64,000 nucleotides of DNA from Albugo candida (GCA_905220665.1 CAJNAR010000148.1:682001-746000), one strand, 5' to 3'; positions 22,240 to 34,499 are shown, counted from the first letter of the stretch. Notes: a model not told the origin generated them from the letters alone. Translations and numbers: made by a program.

Positions 22240-25200
22240 AATTCCTACCGAATTCGATAAATTTTGTCTCGAGATAAAGAGTAGTCCGAAACTCATCCCG
22301 CAGCAGCAGATCAATAAGTTTCCGTGTTGACATTTATTGATCGTCCATGTTACTCTCCAAATTGTGTCTGAATTTCAGATAGAGATATATAAATACGGAC
22401 TTAGAGTAGTATCTATGTTACCAACCCAGCGAAAATGATAGAAGCACTAGCTCAATAGTTCAATAAAGTGTTCGTGCCCCCCGATTTCAGAGAATTTAAA
22501 GAGCTCCCACTGGAGTTTATGGAAGGTAAGTGACAATAGCTGTTTGATATGCATACAACCTCAGATGTAGCGCAACACATGATGCTTTAAATGCATCCCG
22601 TATTGCTGCTATGTACACTTCATGGACTTGGAATAAGTAACAGTCTCGGCGGTCAAATCGACTATAGTATGAAATGCGGTCTAGAATGAAACACTACAAA
22701 CCATGTCAAAATTCAAAGTAAAACAATATGATGAGTCTTATGGTAATCCTATGACGAAATACTGTGAAAGTATTTGCGAGATATATTTGAGATACTGTTT
22801 GATCTCTCGACCACGAAAGGAAAACGTCATAGCATAATGCAGGTATGAGAAATATCAAGATCCTAAGAAGAGTTAGAAAGGTAGCGTGGGAAGCACTTTC
22901 CATGTTGCGTGTTTATGAGCGAATATTAAAAGCATGAATAGATTCTATGAAGCACGGGGACGACAGCTAGAAGCTCGTTCAATTCGGAATTGGCTGTGCA
23001 CAATCATCGGTGAATAGTGACTTTGCCGACTAGTTGACCCTCTAGAGGATGTGAAACAGCCATTGATTCGAATGCGGCGGGCAAAGAATATGAGAAAGAA
23101 GATTCATCTTGATCGAGAATCCGAAGCGTCCTAGCTAATTGGGAAGTGATGATGTGGCGTGGAACAGATCTGTGTGGACGTCTTCTGAATTCCCTAGCAG
23201 CGATCCCGACGTGCAAACTTCGCGTCATATTTGATCTGCTGCATCGTTATGCAAATCGAATGCTCCATCAATATCGTCTCTAATGAATTTGAGACTTTTC
23301 AAATCAAGATAAGTTCATCGACAGCTACGATATGCCTAAAATGATTATCCTTGAGATGAATGAAGTCAACGTCATCGCCAAAAATACAATGAGCGTCGAA
23401 TTCATGCATGTAGGAAGGTCTGGCTGAAAGGACATAGGGAAAGAGCACTCGAGTAGAATATGTACTAGACCGGTACGGAAATTACGAAAACTACTATTGT
23501 ATCCAATAATCACTAGAGAACCTTGTGTCGCATAGAAATTCAAGGCAAAGTCGTACTTTTGTATCACATATGAGCGTCGTTGCGAGATAAGCATCATCTC
23601 GATTAAGGGTGATGAAGCTTGGATGGAGTTCAATTCATGTCGGTAGATAACTTTTAATGTCCTCATGAGAATGCTGTCGAGCATGTACATAATTGTATGA
23701 AACCGACTACTTTGTTGCGATTGCCAGACGAGTTCCGTTAATGTGATGCATTGGTATGCAATCTGACCTGAAAATATCATATCCACATACTATCAAGAAT
23801 GTCACTCTCACAATTAAACACACATTAAGTATCGAACGACTCATGCCTAACTTTATCATCACTCCCAAAAGCTACTCCAGATACTTTAGATACAAAAAAT
23901 CATATTTTTTGATTTTTTCGATATGCATTTGACTTGCATTCTGATAACGACTTCTTCGAAATGTTGACTACTTCGAGAGTGAAAAAAGTCTCAACACAAA
24001 CACATCTGTTATCAACTTCAGCATGTACATGGACTGGATACTAGCTCTATCAGGTTTAGAGTCATACTAAACTGATCCCGGCCGAATTCCTTCATCATTA
24101 GCATGTTATTGACTAGTAAGGTAACTACACTAAGAGCATGACAAAGCTTGAATCAGTACCGAATCCTCACCAGGTCAGCCAACCAGGTATGCGTGTCGAA
24201 ATGAGCCACTTCAACGCTTCATCACTCAAGGGGCTATAACACACGTTTTTCCTTACGGTAAGTGAACCACAATAAACTGATATGAACTTGACCATGTTAT
24301 GCTCAAGTACACTGAATTATCGGAATATCTCACAAGAACTTCATCCCCCAGCATACAGATAGCCGAATTTTGCATGCATATTTACATGTTACTGCGGAAG
24401 AAAAAAAGCGGTGAAAAATCTCTTAGTGCACATGATCGCATTCTTGGCACCAAGAAGGTCACATAGCAATACGCAGATATGCCTATTTTACGCAAGTCCA
24501 GTTCACGGCTGTCAGGGATGCCCACTTGTTGATTATTTTGATCTCTTGCTCTGCTGGGTCTTTTTAGTGAGCTCACAATGTTCACATCTCGAGACTTCCG
24601 TAAAACAGCTCGCAGTATCTACTACCACGCATGCATACGAATTTCGATAGATACCAGAATTACTTCTTTTAAGATCGCCAGGCACTCGAGACACTTTCCT
24701 ATATCGTAGAGCTCCATTCGATGACAATGAACTTCAAAAGCTCCTTATATGTGTTGAGGGTAATATCACTGTCAATTCTCACAGGATCTTGTAAATGTAT
24801 GCTGTTCGAATGAATAGCATCCATCCCCACCTCATTCCGGCGATTCGTATGAGCATTAGGGTTGAGAAGAATACGTCTTCACGGATCCTATTCTAGATAC
24901 ATTTTAAATTGACAGAACGCATCTGATAAAAATACAACACGGCTCCATTGCTTGTCGTGCACTTAGCAACATCCATCATTGACGGTCGTTTGGGTATTTT
25001 GACCATGGTTGCTCGTCCTGGAAGCTCATTGCATGTGTAAATGCTTGTTCTTCTTGCTTTCTGAATGATGTAGATAGGCAATGAACACATTTGATGTCGC
25101 CACGAGTTCATGAATCGCCTATATGCAATCTCTGATTGAGTTGTTACTTCCACCTTGGGATACATATCCTGGAGGTTGGGCGTGCATTGTATCAGCTGAG

Positions 25201-26059
25201 TCTTTATTATGTAATAGAATTAAGTCCCCACAAAGTGGTTTAGCCATTTCAAATATTTAGTGATGTCTTGAATATTACCAAAGGGGTGTATGATAAGCTA
25301 CCCGCCTTGTGCGTCCAAATGAGTTGGAGCTACCACAATGCTGCTTAACCAAGGTAGAGTAACAACTTGCAAGGACGCTGTGACATCTATGATTCTGGGC
25401 ATTTCTATCCTAAGTAGCCAAGCAACAGTCATTCTGCTTTGACTCTGTAGTATTCTAAATACCTACCGACTCAAACACTCCCTCGTATTCAACATCATCA
25501 TCGAGCAGCTTCGCGTTATTTCATGTGGCTTGTTCGGATATATGATGACAATGTTGGTAGTTCAGTGACGAAGTAGCGCCTGTGCACCATCTCTTGCAAG
25601 ACCCTAAGATACTTCCTGCACCTTCTCTGGCTGAACATAAGAAGTATGTTGCTACCTGCATGCCAGTAGCAACTGTTGGTGGTATCCCCACATATGGATT
25701 AGATTGACAGTCAAAATCACGATGGAGATGTTAGCAGACCACTATCCCGAAATGCTTGTGGTGTGCTATTTTCCGGTGTGGATAGTCAACTTTGCCAGTA
25801 CCTTGGGAGCCTCTTCTGAAGGCGATTTCCAAGGGTCGATTTTGTAGTGGACCTTGATACTTGTTTTAGTCATCACGTGGCGCGTCAGACTTGATTATCA
25901 ATATAATACAAAAGAAACAAGCTGGCTTGTCGCGTTCAATAATATTGATTGAACAAGAATATTCTTCCCCACGCCAAGGCTTAGTGATAACGACGAGAAG
26001 AAACTTGCTAGAAGCTACATCCTATCCTGGAAAAGCATCATTGGCTCATATGAAAAGTG
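22240..26059. other. unrecognised decayed region, no supported gene
   Basis: About 3.8 kb without an intact gene. A 153-codon minus-strand frame (23325-23786) and short minus-strand frames at 24382-24727 and 24893-25165 read like protein but match no family I know. A plus-strand stretch at about 22462-22526 reads FNKVFVPPDFREFKELPLEF and ends at a GTAAGT donor, like an orphan exon. Together these suggest one or more host genes in advanced decay. No LTRs, tRNA or simple repeats stood out. Confidence 0.4.
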
Positions 26060-27583
26060 TCATAGCGTTGATCTGGTTGCTACCTGTCTATGCAGTTCGT
26101 TCTTTCCTTTTACGCGGGCATTGTAGTTGTTCACTGCATGAATCGGTGGACGTGACGCGGTTTTCTTATAAAGTAGGGAATCTTTGACTTCTTCTAAAAC
26201 TCCAGATGGCTGCATACCTCGAGACTTCCATTTGCCATTTGACGTAGTTTGCTCCATTCGATAACCAGCGTATTCTTTCAACTTACCATCCACGTCAGCT
26301 TTCCAATTTTGCATCAGACATTTCTGAATATGTGATTCGAGAGTATCATTTGTAGCATTCATGATCGATTGCATTGACTGTTCACTACGCCTGCCTAACA
26401 CTGCTTTGCATAATGCAGAATCAGCACTTTCTGACGTCCTGTGATTGACAACTGGAAGAAAATTTTGGTCGGTCTGCTGCTGGAGTGATGTGCAGTCTTT
26501 AATTCTTCTAAATGTTTTCCCGTGATGTGAGCTGTCGTTACTGACCGTCATCTCTTGGCGCTGCAGCTTGGGCACTACTTGCATAAAAAAAGCTACCTTT
26601 TGACTCAATTTCTGAATCATCTGTTCCTGTAACTGCCGATCTTGACGCAATTGTCGATATTGTGCCTTTAAGGTATCGTGAGCATGGAGAATCTTCTCCA
26701 CCTGCGCATTCTGATATTTGATTTCCATCTGATAATGTTTATTCTCACGAGCAACACTCTCCGTGGTCTGGCTCATTTGGCTCTCCAACTCATGCTTCAA
26801 GGTATCCTGTATCGACTCAACAGCAGCAACTTTGTCCCGTTCCCACCGTTTCTGCTCTGCAAGTAACTTTTGCTCCAAATAGCGCACTTGTTTATTTTGT
26901 TGCTCCATGATATGTTGATTTTGAGCCTCCAGCTCAGCAATTGTAGCAAGCATTTCCTGCTTCTCCATTCCAAATTTGTTCAACGCAAGAATTTGTGCCT
27001 CTCTTTCGGCAAGTACGGAAGTCAGATTGTCATGACTTGACAAGATTTCTCCATAAAGCTGCTTATACTCTTCTTCCCTACAAACAGACAAGCTATGAAA
27101 TAAAAGTGCAGTACGATCGACAGCTTGGCTGCTTGAGGATTTGCTATTATGACATATATCAGATCTTGCATCTTGACGGCTCTCGATCACATCGACTGAG
27201 GGTATCGATGGTGCCAGTCTTCCTAGCTTGGAGATAAAGCTTTCATCGGCAATTTTTCCCCCAACCTGCAATATCTCCAATAGCGAGCGATTCATCTCTT
27301 GTGAGTTTTCGTATTTTTCCATAACATCTTCTAAGCGTTTGGCACGATATGCCAAAACTCGTTCTCGATCTTGAATCTGTGATTGCATAAGTTCTTTCGC
27401 CTCGCTTAGCTCCTTATTCATATCAGCATTTGCTCGTTTGAGATGCTCAAGCTCATCTTTTGCAGTCATAAGCTCGTTTTCGAGTCTCTGGTCGTTGAAA
27501 ATGTGTTGGGAGATCGTTTTAAACTTTTCCATTGCATCTGCGTCCGACCCGAAAAAGTCAGACGCTTTTTTGGACACAATCAT
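26060..27583 (-). CDS. coiled-coil protein, 507 residues (intact member of a duplicated pair)
   Basis: A single long open frame rich in Glu, Lys, Gln and Leu, with heptad-like segments at about residues 30-95 (NELMTAKDELEHLKRANADM) and about 160-330 (EEYKQLYGEI onward). Between and after these are Ser-rich and basic low-complexity parts. No enzymatic motif, signal peptide or membrane segment is seen. The truncated relative at 34500-35444 has an in-frame upstream extension beginning MSWFLVSFVH; here that region was removed by a roughly 215-bp deletion just upstream, so the original start may have been lost and Met at 27583 is the first usable one. Function unknown; a cytoskeletal or scaffold role is only a guess. 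Confidence 0.7.
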   Translation of the reverse strand: MIVSKKASDFFGSDADAMEKFKTISQHIFNDQRLENELMTAKDELEHLKRANADMNKELSEAKELMQSQIQDRERVLAYRAKRLEDVMEKYENSQEMNRSLLEILQVGGKIADESFISKLGRLAPSIPSVDVIESRQDARSDICHNSKSSSSQAVDRTALLFHSLSVCREEEYKQLYGEILSSHDNLTSVLAEREAQILALNKFGMEKQEMLATIAELEAQNQHIMEQQNKQVRYLEQKLLAEQKRWERDKVAAVESIQDTLKHELESQMSQTTESVARENKHYQMEIKYQNAQVEKILHAHDTLKAQYRQLRQDRQLQEQMIQKLSQKVAFFMQVVPKLQRQEMTVSNDSSHHGKTFRRIKDCTSLQQQTDQNFLPVVNHRTSESADSALCKAVLGRRSEQSMQSIMNATNDTLESHIQKCLMQNWKADVDGKLKEYAGYRMEQTTSNGKWKSRGMQPSGVLEEVKDSLLYKKTASRPPIHAVNNYNARVKGKNELHRQVATRSTL

Positions 27584-27712
27584 TCGGACAGTCTGCAGAG
27601 TCAGATAATCGCCCGAGCTACGAAAATGGACAAAGCTGCAAAAGCTCGCTAATTTTAGATACCGATTCTATTATATATAGAAAGCAGCATCAATCCGACA
27701 AACCGCGGACCG

Positions 27713-29806
27713 CTAGCTACAACTCATCTTTAGACGCTTTCTTGCTTTTCTTTTCTTTCGTCCACTTCTTCCCTTGCGTTGACGTTTTTTGGGCTTTTCT
27801 TCATCTTCCTCGAAAACTCGTTTTTGTTCCTTCTCCGCTTTGATAATTTCGTCCATGATATCGCTCACATCTTCGTTGTCGTCTTCTGGAAGGACAACAT
27901 TCTCCGTTTCAATCTCATCAAAACTGCATTCGTCCCGCAGTTCAAAAACAACGCCGATTGCGGACGTTCCAATTCGGCCTGTAATCACTCCTTTCAGAAA
28001 GTCTTGAAGGTTTTCAGCCTCAAAAACGCCAATCATTGTCGCAAATCGGTGTTTGGACAGAGAATATACCGCAATCGTTGGCATTTGATACAATCCAACT
28101 TCAAAAGCTTCAGCAAAGTCTTTCTGACATTTACCGTTCGACCACATAAACACAAACGGCTCCTTTTGCTGCTTGATGGAGATAGATCGGATAATCTTGA
28201 AGTAATTGTAGGTCCCTGCTTGCCTTTTATCATAACCGATCAAAAATGTTTTCTTCTCTGACTCGGGCTGATCAGGGACGCTCGATTTGTCAGTAACAAA
28301 GCACACAAGAGATGTCTTTTGCTTTGGTGGAATACCGTACTGTGCCTTGCTTTCCTTCTCGATTTTGACAGCTGCTGCAAACGCAACATTGCGACCAGGA
28401 AGCGCTACTGATACAGCACGTATAATGGCGGAAACTTTTTCATTTTCAGTAAAGAACAAGACTGGCAAAGCATTGTCTGGTTCAGCTTGCTGAGCAAAGG
28501 GAGTGATCTCCAATGCTGAATGTAACACCTCCACCGCATGAGGAATATTTTCGATAACAGCCTCTACTGCATCCTCAAGAGTCTTGTACTGGCGTGGAAG
28601 GTGCATGTCTTTCAATTATTTTCGGGACAGAACGGGATGCAGACGATCAGATTTGTCTTCGAGACCAATAGGGAATACGCGATATATCACAGATCTTCTA
28701 TACGTGTCACAAAGAGGCTGATTGGCGTCATCACAATTAACTGCACCAAGAGATATGATACCATATTTCCGAGTCAGTGTATTCTGGGTCTTTACCCACT
28801 CAGTCGATGCTGCAGAAAGTATTTCGATATTTGACTGCGACCCAAAGTAAATGACCCAGAGTATTGTTGACTCGATAACGTATTCCTCAAATGTCGTCGT
28901 GTTAAGCATCTCGATCTGACCCCGGACTCGCGAGCTCTTTTTTGGCCGCACAGTTTCGGAGCAAAATGGCTTCAAAAAGCTTTTGACATCATTGTACGAG
29001 TTTACCTTCTCGGTTGTGATGTCTGACCAATGTTTACCTTGGTCCTCGAATGACGTCAGAGCCACTAATGCTGGAGTTATCTCAAACTTCAATTTCCGAA
29101 ACAAAGCGTCAAAGTCGTATTTGTCCTTTTTCTCTACCATTGACTCCTTCGTCTTTATGTACACAAAGTGCACTCCTTGATCGTGTAACTCAATCGACAA
29201 CGCCCGGTACACGTGTGGATTTGTCTGGTTGTGCCAACCAAAATGTCAACATTCATTTTGTGTTTCGCTTTGATATATATCTTCTCCAAGCTTTTCACTG
29301 GGTCTTGGTGCGTAGTTATATTTGTGATGTAGACCGCTGGAATGGATGCCTTGATACGTTCTTTTAGATAATTCAATCCACTGGATAGTGCTTTTCGGCG
29401 TACAAGACTTCCATTCTTCTATACATGTCTCCCGTGTAAGGATTCTTCTTGGGAGTCTCAAAGAACATGACCAAAGCTGGGAATTGGGGTAATTTCCACG
29501 AGACGATAGTCTTTGACGTTCCAGTCGTTGCAGAGCTCCAATCGAGTACGTCGAAGACAGCAGCACCATGCAACTCCTCAGCCAAAGAGACAAAAGCGGT
29601 GTGTTTTTGTTGTACACATTATTCGATACCATCACTCTTTTTGGACTCGGACTCGGATCCGGATCCGGAATTGACGATGTATAGCACGGGCACTTTGAGA
29701 TCTGATTGGAGTACTTGGAAATCTGAATTATTTGTGTATAGCGCATAGCTGCATTGGTCGCTGTCGTAATAGTAGCCAGCAACAAGAGCGTCAATAAGCT
29801 AGCCAT
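27713..29806 (-). pseudogene. PDI/thioredoxin-like ER protein, copy 1 (broken)
   Basis: Translation in several frames gives a signal peptide (MASLLTLLLLATITTATNA), thioredoxin-like domains (for example VIYFGSQSNIEILSAASTEW) and an acidic then Lys/Arg-rich tail. Compared with copy 2 (35719-38060) it has a 1-base loss just after the signal peptide near 29735, a TAA near 29625, frameshifts near 29390 and 29215, and CAA changed to TAA at 28616-28618. It also lacks about 250 bp near 28185, and a 1-base loss near 27750 replaces the C-terminal KDEL with MSCS. The family is inferred from the thioredoxin-like pattern; no CXXC pair is visible, so it would not be a classical disulfide isomerase. Confidence 0.75.
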
Positions 29807-30189
29807 GTGAACGGTTGGTCTTTTGCAATGTCTCCAAATTGATTTTGATTTTGAAGCACTTTCTTAGAATGTTGGAGAATGATGACACCTGTGGGGAGCT
29901 GTAGCCATACTATGTATACATATATACTGCAATGTATCAGGAGACTTGAATCGCTTAAAACAGGATTCACTGGCACATTATCAGCCAATAATATGATGTT
30001 TCTGCAAATGGCGATCTTCTAGCAACAATAATGCGCAACGTCAACTAACAGATCATATGCGCATTTATGCGAGTGCATCCTTCGTGACAGACCAACATCA
30101 ACGAGCTGGTCCCTAGCTGTCGTTTCTATAGAATACCTATTTGGTGGCAGGCCGCTAGAATGTATTCTGGAGTCATGTATCGGTACTTT

Positions 30190-31025
30190 TCATCGAGGTG
30201 GAGAACTGTTTCGCTGCACATTAGCAATATTTCTTCTATCTTGAACGCTCATAGGCTGTCGCACATGTTCATCCTTTTTCTTCGCCCATATCTCAGCTTT
30301 TGTTACCATAACTTCCGACGCTGAATTCTGGTTATCTTGAAGATTAGATCCGGTGTCTTCCTGCATACTGCGGGTGATCCACATGTATCCGTTCGTCCCA
30401 ATGATAACATCGATGTTCAGGTCCTCCCCAAGTGTGATCATATGCTGCTTCATCCGTTTCACCAATGCGGGGGAAACGCAAACAAATTGCCCATTCTCTA
30501 GTTTTCCATAACGCAAGCTACGAGTGTGCAGAGTTAGCGTACCATCGTACCGAACTTCCTGAATCTCAGCACTGATGAGATCATTTTCTAGGAAAAAGTT
30601 TCGCATCTGCAGTTGATCTTCATATGTTCTTCTCCGCTGTGTCCCGCCCGGAAGATATACAGCACCTGGAAGTAGCAATGCGTGATGTTGGCCATTCACA
30701 TCGATTTCCAGCGTTTATTCCCCACTTCTACGACTCGACCGACCACAATGTCCCCGACTTCTCCAGAGTATCGTGATGCGATTGGCCGAACGGATATGAG
30801 TTGATTCACTCTGTCTACGACACCAGCAACACTGGCAATTAGTTCTTGATTACCAAAGTACGCTCCGTGCCCTCGTAAAAAAGCTCCACTTGCGCTATCG
30901 ATCACTTGGCCAGGTAGCACAATTCCGATATGCTCGTCGGTAGGCTCTATTTCACACGCTTCATTAACCACGTATTCATGTTGCGCGCTGGCACTTGCTT
31001 GTCGCAATCGGGTGGTGATGTCCAT
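30190..31025 (-). pseudogene. exosome subunit Rrp4-like, copy 1 (frameshifted)
   Basis: Nearly identical to the intact copy at 38379-39269, but one T is missing in the run near 30700. This splits the protein after GRVVEVGNKRW, inside the S1 domain, into frames 30696-31025 and 30190-30699. A second single-base change near 30210 alters the C-terminus (NIANVQRNSSPPR rather than NIANVHRAILYLDEK). It starts MDITTRLRQASASAQHEY. Unless both are assembly errors, this copy is inactive and the gene at 38379 supplies the function. Confidence 0.82.
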
Positions 31026-31125
31026 TTATTAGGCGTGATTGACCTAGCGTGGTCGACATTATTATAATCGCTTTGCAGATACAGTCAAAATGGTGAAGAA
31101 TAAAAGCGATAATCAAGGAGTATAT

Positions 31126-32394
31126 TCAAGATGTTTGTAGATTCGATACATTCTTGCTTGAAAAAGGTGCGTCATGGGCTACTCGCGGAATATTGACTGT
31201 GTGAATTACTTTGTAAGCTTCATTTGGGCCAGCATCTACAACAACAAATTGAGCTGTAATCTCTTTTTTTGTAAACGACAATGCAAGAAATCCATAAGAA
31301 AGTTTTTCTTCTTCCTGTTGCCAAAGGAAGGCATTTTCGGAATTTTTCGTGCCACGACTCAAGGCCCTAGCTTTTATTCCACCTCCATTTCCGGATGTGA
31401 GATAAGTAGTATACTCGTACTTATGGTAAGCCATCGTGTGATCGTGGCCATTGAGCGATAAGGTGATACCGCATTCTTTGAAAAGGTTGAGCCAACGCTT
31501 TTGTTTTTCCACGTCCATGTGCATTAGCACGTTATAATGTGAGACCAGCACTTTGTAGTCCGCTTTAGAAACGCAAGCTTTCGCTTCTACCATTTCGAAT
31601 GATTTGTCTTCCCAGTTGTTCAGATGATCAACGCACGCCTTCACAACATCAGGTTTAGCTGTGCACGTTTTCTCTCCCGTCTTTGGACTTTGACAACTTC
31701 TCCATTTATTCGGCACCGGTTCGCACTGGCAGCAAATACTCCTCCTGCTCTTAATTGAGTTCATGTCCACATAGTACAGGTCAACAACAAGGTCATCATT
31801 GGTGAATGTCTCTGTATAAAAATTTTTTTTCGCATGCCAGAGTTTATTTTCTTTAGCGTAGCCTGTTTGTGCTTCTGCCATATCGTTGAGCGCTTCGATT
31901 ACCTTCTCTTTAGTGTCGCATGTTATTCTTTCCAATGTGAATTTATCGTCATCTACATCCACATCTGCACCTACATCTACAATTACCTTTTGAATGCACA
32001 AAGGCGCCCCCTGACCAAAATCGTGGTTTCCATAAACACCACTCCACTCGATCACTTCTTTATGCAGCTCCTTGTAGACTTCTACATAGCTCACTTCCAA
32101 CCGTTCGGTACGGTTAAATGTTCTCACTCCGTAAGGGTAAAAACTGTCTCCCAAATCCAAAACATGACATGCGCCATGTTTTTCGGTCCACGAATTCATG
32201 ATAGCCGCCACAGACTTTTGATTCTGTATCATATATGTACCATCATCCGGGGCGCCCCAATCGCCCAGTGCCATCACATTGATCTCACCTTGCCGGTTTC
32301 GACTCGATTTATCATAATAAGAATGGGTGAAGCTTAAAACGATAAGGGTCTCATATATAGCGACCACAGATAGAATTGCCATGTACCTGACCAT
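31126..32394 (-). CDS. secreted metallophosphatase 1 (tartrate-resistant acid phosphatase type)
   Basis: A 422-residue calcineurin-like metallophosphoesterase related to tartrate-resistant (purple) acid phosphatases, which hydrolyse phosphomonoesters outside the cell. All metal-ligand motifs are present: GDWG (about 44-47), LGDSFY (about 81-86), YGNHDFG (about 121-127), VSHYNV (about 282) and NGHDHTMA (about 320). A hydrophobic N-terminus (MVRYMAILSVVAIYETLIVL) suggests a signal peptide or anchor. A Cys-rich insert beginning SICCQC and containing further Cys residues is not part of the textbook fold but recurs in all five family members here. It lies 100 bp from Rrp4 copy 1, with an initiator-like promoter just upstream. 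Confidence 0.9.
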   Translation of the reverse strand: MVRYMAILSVVAIYETLIVLSFTHSYYDKSSRNRQGEINVMALGDWGAPDDGTYMIQNQKSVAAIMNSWTEKHGACHVLDLGDSFYPYGVRTFNRTERLEVSYVEVYKELHKEVIEWSGVYGNHDFGQGAPLCIQKVIVDVGADVDVDDDKFTLERITCDTKEKVIEALNDMAEAQTGYAKENKLWHAKKNFYTETFTNDDLVVDLYYVDMNSIKSRRSICCQCEPVPNKWRSCQSPKTGEKTCTAKPDVVKACVDHLNNWEDKSFEMVEAKACVSKADYKVLVSHYNVLMHMDVEKQKRWLNLFKECGITLSLNGHDHTMAYHKYEYTTYLTSGNGGGIKARALSRGTKNSENAFLWQQEEEKLSYGFLALSFTKKEITAQFVVVDAGPNEAYKVIHTVNIPRVAHDAPFSSKNVSNLQTS

Positions 32395-32410
32395 ATTTGC
32401 AATGGTTGAG

Positions 32411-32432
32411 AAAAACTGAAATATATGAGATG
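32411..32432 (-). promoter_or_regulatory. oomycete-type initiator upstream of metallophosphatase 1
   Basis: The minus strand reads CTCATCTCATATATTTCAGT followed by a T run, 17-40 bp before the ATG. It resembles the oomycete initiator plus flanking promoter region (TCATTYY...CAWTTT) and is conserved before the sister gene and the relic near 8740. The 5' UTR would be short. Confidence 0.5.
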
Positions 32433-33149
32433 AGATCTCGAATGATCAGAAGGCGCAAATCTTGCCATCCTACGCCCCACGAAAGCCCATCAGTTCAATT
32501 TTTAAGATGATTAAGTTTTTTTAAAATCGGAATAGCGTTCCGAGATTTGATTGGGTATTACATGCTGCTTTTTCTACAATAGAAATGTACCGTTTGACTC
32601 GAACATTCGTGTCTCATCATCTGAGAATCAAAATGAAGGCTTGGAGTAGCTGATTACTAGATGCCTGAGAGCCATTGAAGACCGGCATGAGATAAGAACT
32701 CTATAAACGCTCTATTCATCGCCCTATTACGTTACCGGGGATGTATGTCATCAATTGCTTCTAGAATGACTTCGACATCTGACCGAAGTGTGGTATCGTA
32801 AATTTTTCAGCTGCTTGTCGCACCAAGTGCGTAGAATTCCATATTTTTTGACAGTGATATCGAGTGCTGAGACAAAGTAAGAGCTGGCAACGCAAGAACA
32901 ATTGAATGATTAAGGAAAACGGTATGTAGTTGTGTGCTCGCAAGACAAAACGTATTCAGTTTTTGGTTTTGAGACGATTTACCGTGTCGGCTCAATCTAT
33001 ATTTCAATGCTGCGCCTGAGCTGTCATGCCACATAAAGCGGGCTAACATATAGAAAAAGAGCATAATTGTTTTACGTTGAAGTGGTATTTCTAGAAGCAA
33101 AGCACAAATATAGCGTAAACACTTTCATGGAATTCTCGCACGATCCAGC
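32433..33149. other. duplicated upstream region, non-coding
   Basis: Intergenic sequence upstream of metallophosphatase 1, closely matched at 40740-41500 and partly at 8740-8990 (shared GGAATAGCGTTCCGAGATTT). No gene is seen. Conservation of this non-coding DNA is higher than that of the adjoining metallophosphatase coding middle. Confidence 0.6.
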
Positions 33150-33490
33150 CTTTTTTATTTGAAAGTTTTTCCGGAAGGTTAACTTGATCTTTCATGTTCT
33201 CCTCTACCTGAAGAATAAACAGAACGTGTATGTCGCATTGCGTCATGAAGTAGATGAAGAACAAAATAGCTCAAGTACGGTAGGTGTAAAAAACCTTATC
33301 TGCATATCTTTTTGCTTGACCTTTGCGCTGATAACAAGCTACAATCACGGAAGCCGTCTGTGATTTATAGCATCGAGGCTGAGAGAAGATCGATCCTCTA
33401 TCTCTACGCCTCGACCAGCCATAATGTCACCTATTTCTTCGGATTCTGTAACGCGATCGATTTGAGACGTATGTGTAAAATTACACTTTC
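33150..33490 (-). pseudogene. ancient Rrp4 relic (S1-domain region) in unit 1
   Basis: CTCTACGCCTCGACCAGCCA followed by TAATGTCACCTATTTCTTC near 33400-33437 corresponds to CTTCTACGACTCGACCGACC and its continuation in the S1 domain of intact Rrp4 (near 38980-39020). Other short matches lie around 33170-33215 (Rrp4 AGRNFFQEND region). No open frame remains. It is much more diverged than Rrp4 copies 1 and 2, so it stems from an earlier duplication. Confidence 0.6.
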
Positions 33491-33509
33491 AACGCCACCT
33501 TCAATGCTA

Positions 33510-34495
33510 TTAAACACTCGACCGGGTGATACCTTCAGCCTTATGTCGGCAGAATGTAATAATGAATAAAAGCGGAAAACATGTGTCTGCTTGAAGTAGG
33601 TTGAAACTTGGAAACTCACAATTGAAACGGTTTCGGTATATGGGTTTCATATATTGCAAAGTGAAGTTGTAACCTACTTGGTATCCTGTGACAGGATTAT
33701 CTGATTCAGTCTTTTTACCGATCAGTGTGTCATCTCTCAAAGAAACAAATTGAATTGTAACTTTCTGTTTCGGTAAACGACAAATCCGCCAATCCATACG
33801 AAAATGTTTCCTGTTTCAAAACGATGGTGTAGAATCCAGCACGCCCTCGCTCGGTTTACCCCTTCACTTTCTTGATGCGACGTAAGCTATACCACCGCAC
33901 TCTTGATATGCAATCCCGTTATTGTGGCCACTTACTGTTAGGGTGATTCTACATTCACTAAGTACCTTCAGATAAAACGATCTCGTGTCACGCCTTTTAA
34001 GGGTAGCAGCACGTCATATGAGATATCAGCGGTTTGTGATCAGCTTTCAACGAGCAAGCTTTATCATTCACCAGCCGCAATATATTATCTACCCAATCGT
34101 TCAGAACGTCAGTACACGCCTTCAAAATTTGGATTCTACCACAAGGGGTCTTTGACGGTGAGAACCTTTCCTTTCAGTCATATATCGATACTACCCTAGC
34201 CATAGGAATGACAGCATATGTTTGAAAGACCATTCATCTTAGCCGAATTCGTATCCACAAAAAAGCGCATCAAGAACAAGTACACCCTTTTGAGCCGTTC
34301 CATAATCGATGGTACTTTCGGATGCCGCAGGCTGTTGTATTCGGCATAGGGGTGTTGTACTGATATTTGCCAGCTAAAAGCCTATTAACCTCTTCGGCAG
34401 TTTGCACGAAATTCTCGTTGGGTTAATGATACTTGAGATGCTGTCTAGCTTGCCATACAATCACCGCCAGCCACCCAGTTTTCTTATTATGCATT
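33510..34495 (-). pseudogene. metallophosphatase relic B
   Basis: It aligns with relic C (41800-42965) and with the intact gene at 45339-46562: the C-terminal region near 33560-33850, CACCGCACTCTTGATATG near 33895 (GHTH region), GAGATATCAGCGGTTTGTGA near 34020 (SHYN region), and TTCGTATCCACAAAAAAGCG near 34246 (VDMNS region). Many stops and indels are present. It is cut off near 34495 where unit 2 of the tandem duplication begins, so the GNHD and GDWG parts are absent. Confidence 0.75.
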
Positions 34496-34499
34496 TCTG

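Larger units (their letters stand above)
26750..34495. repeat. tandem segmental duplication, unit 1
   Basis: Everything from the middle of the coiled-coil gene to a point in metallophosphatase relic B recurs in the same order and strand at 34496-42795: coiled-coil, PDI-like, Rrp4, metallophosphatase, Rrp4 relic, metallophosphatase relic. Matching genes are offset by about 8.2 kb. Outside the metallophosphatase coding middle, similarity by eye is about 90% or more, with a few reciprocal indels (a roughly 215-bp stretch only in unit 2 near 35430-35635 and a roughly 250-bp stretch only in unit 2 near 36185-36430). Confidence 0.88.

Noticed and set aside
31834..32337. 167-codon plus-strand frame
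   Set aside because: It is antisense to the N-terminal half of metallophosphatase 1, and a similar shadow occurs opposite metallophosphatase 2.
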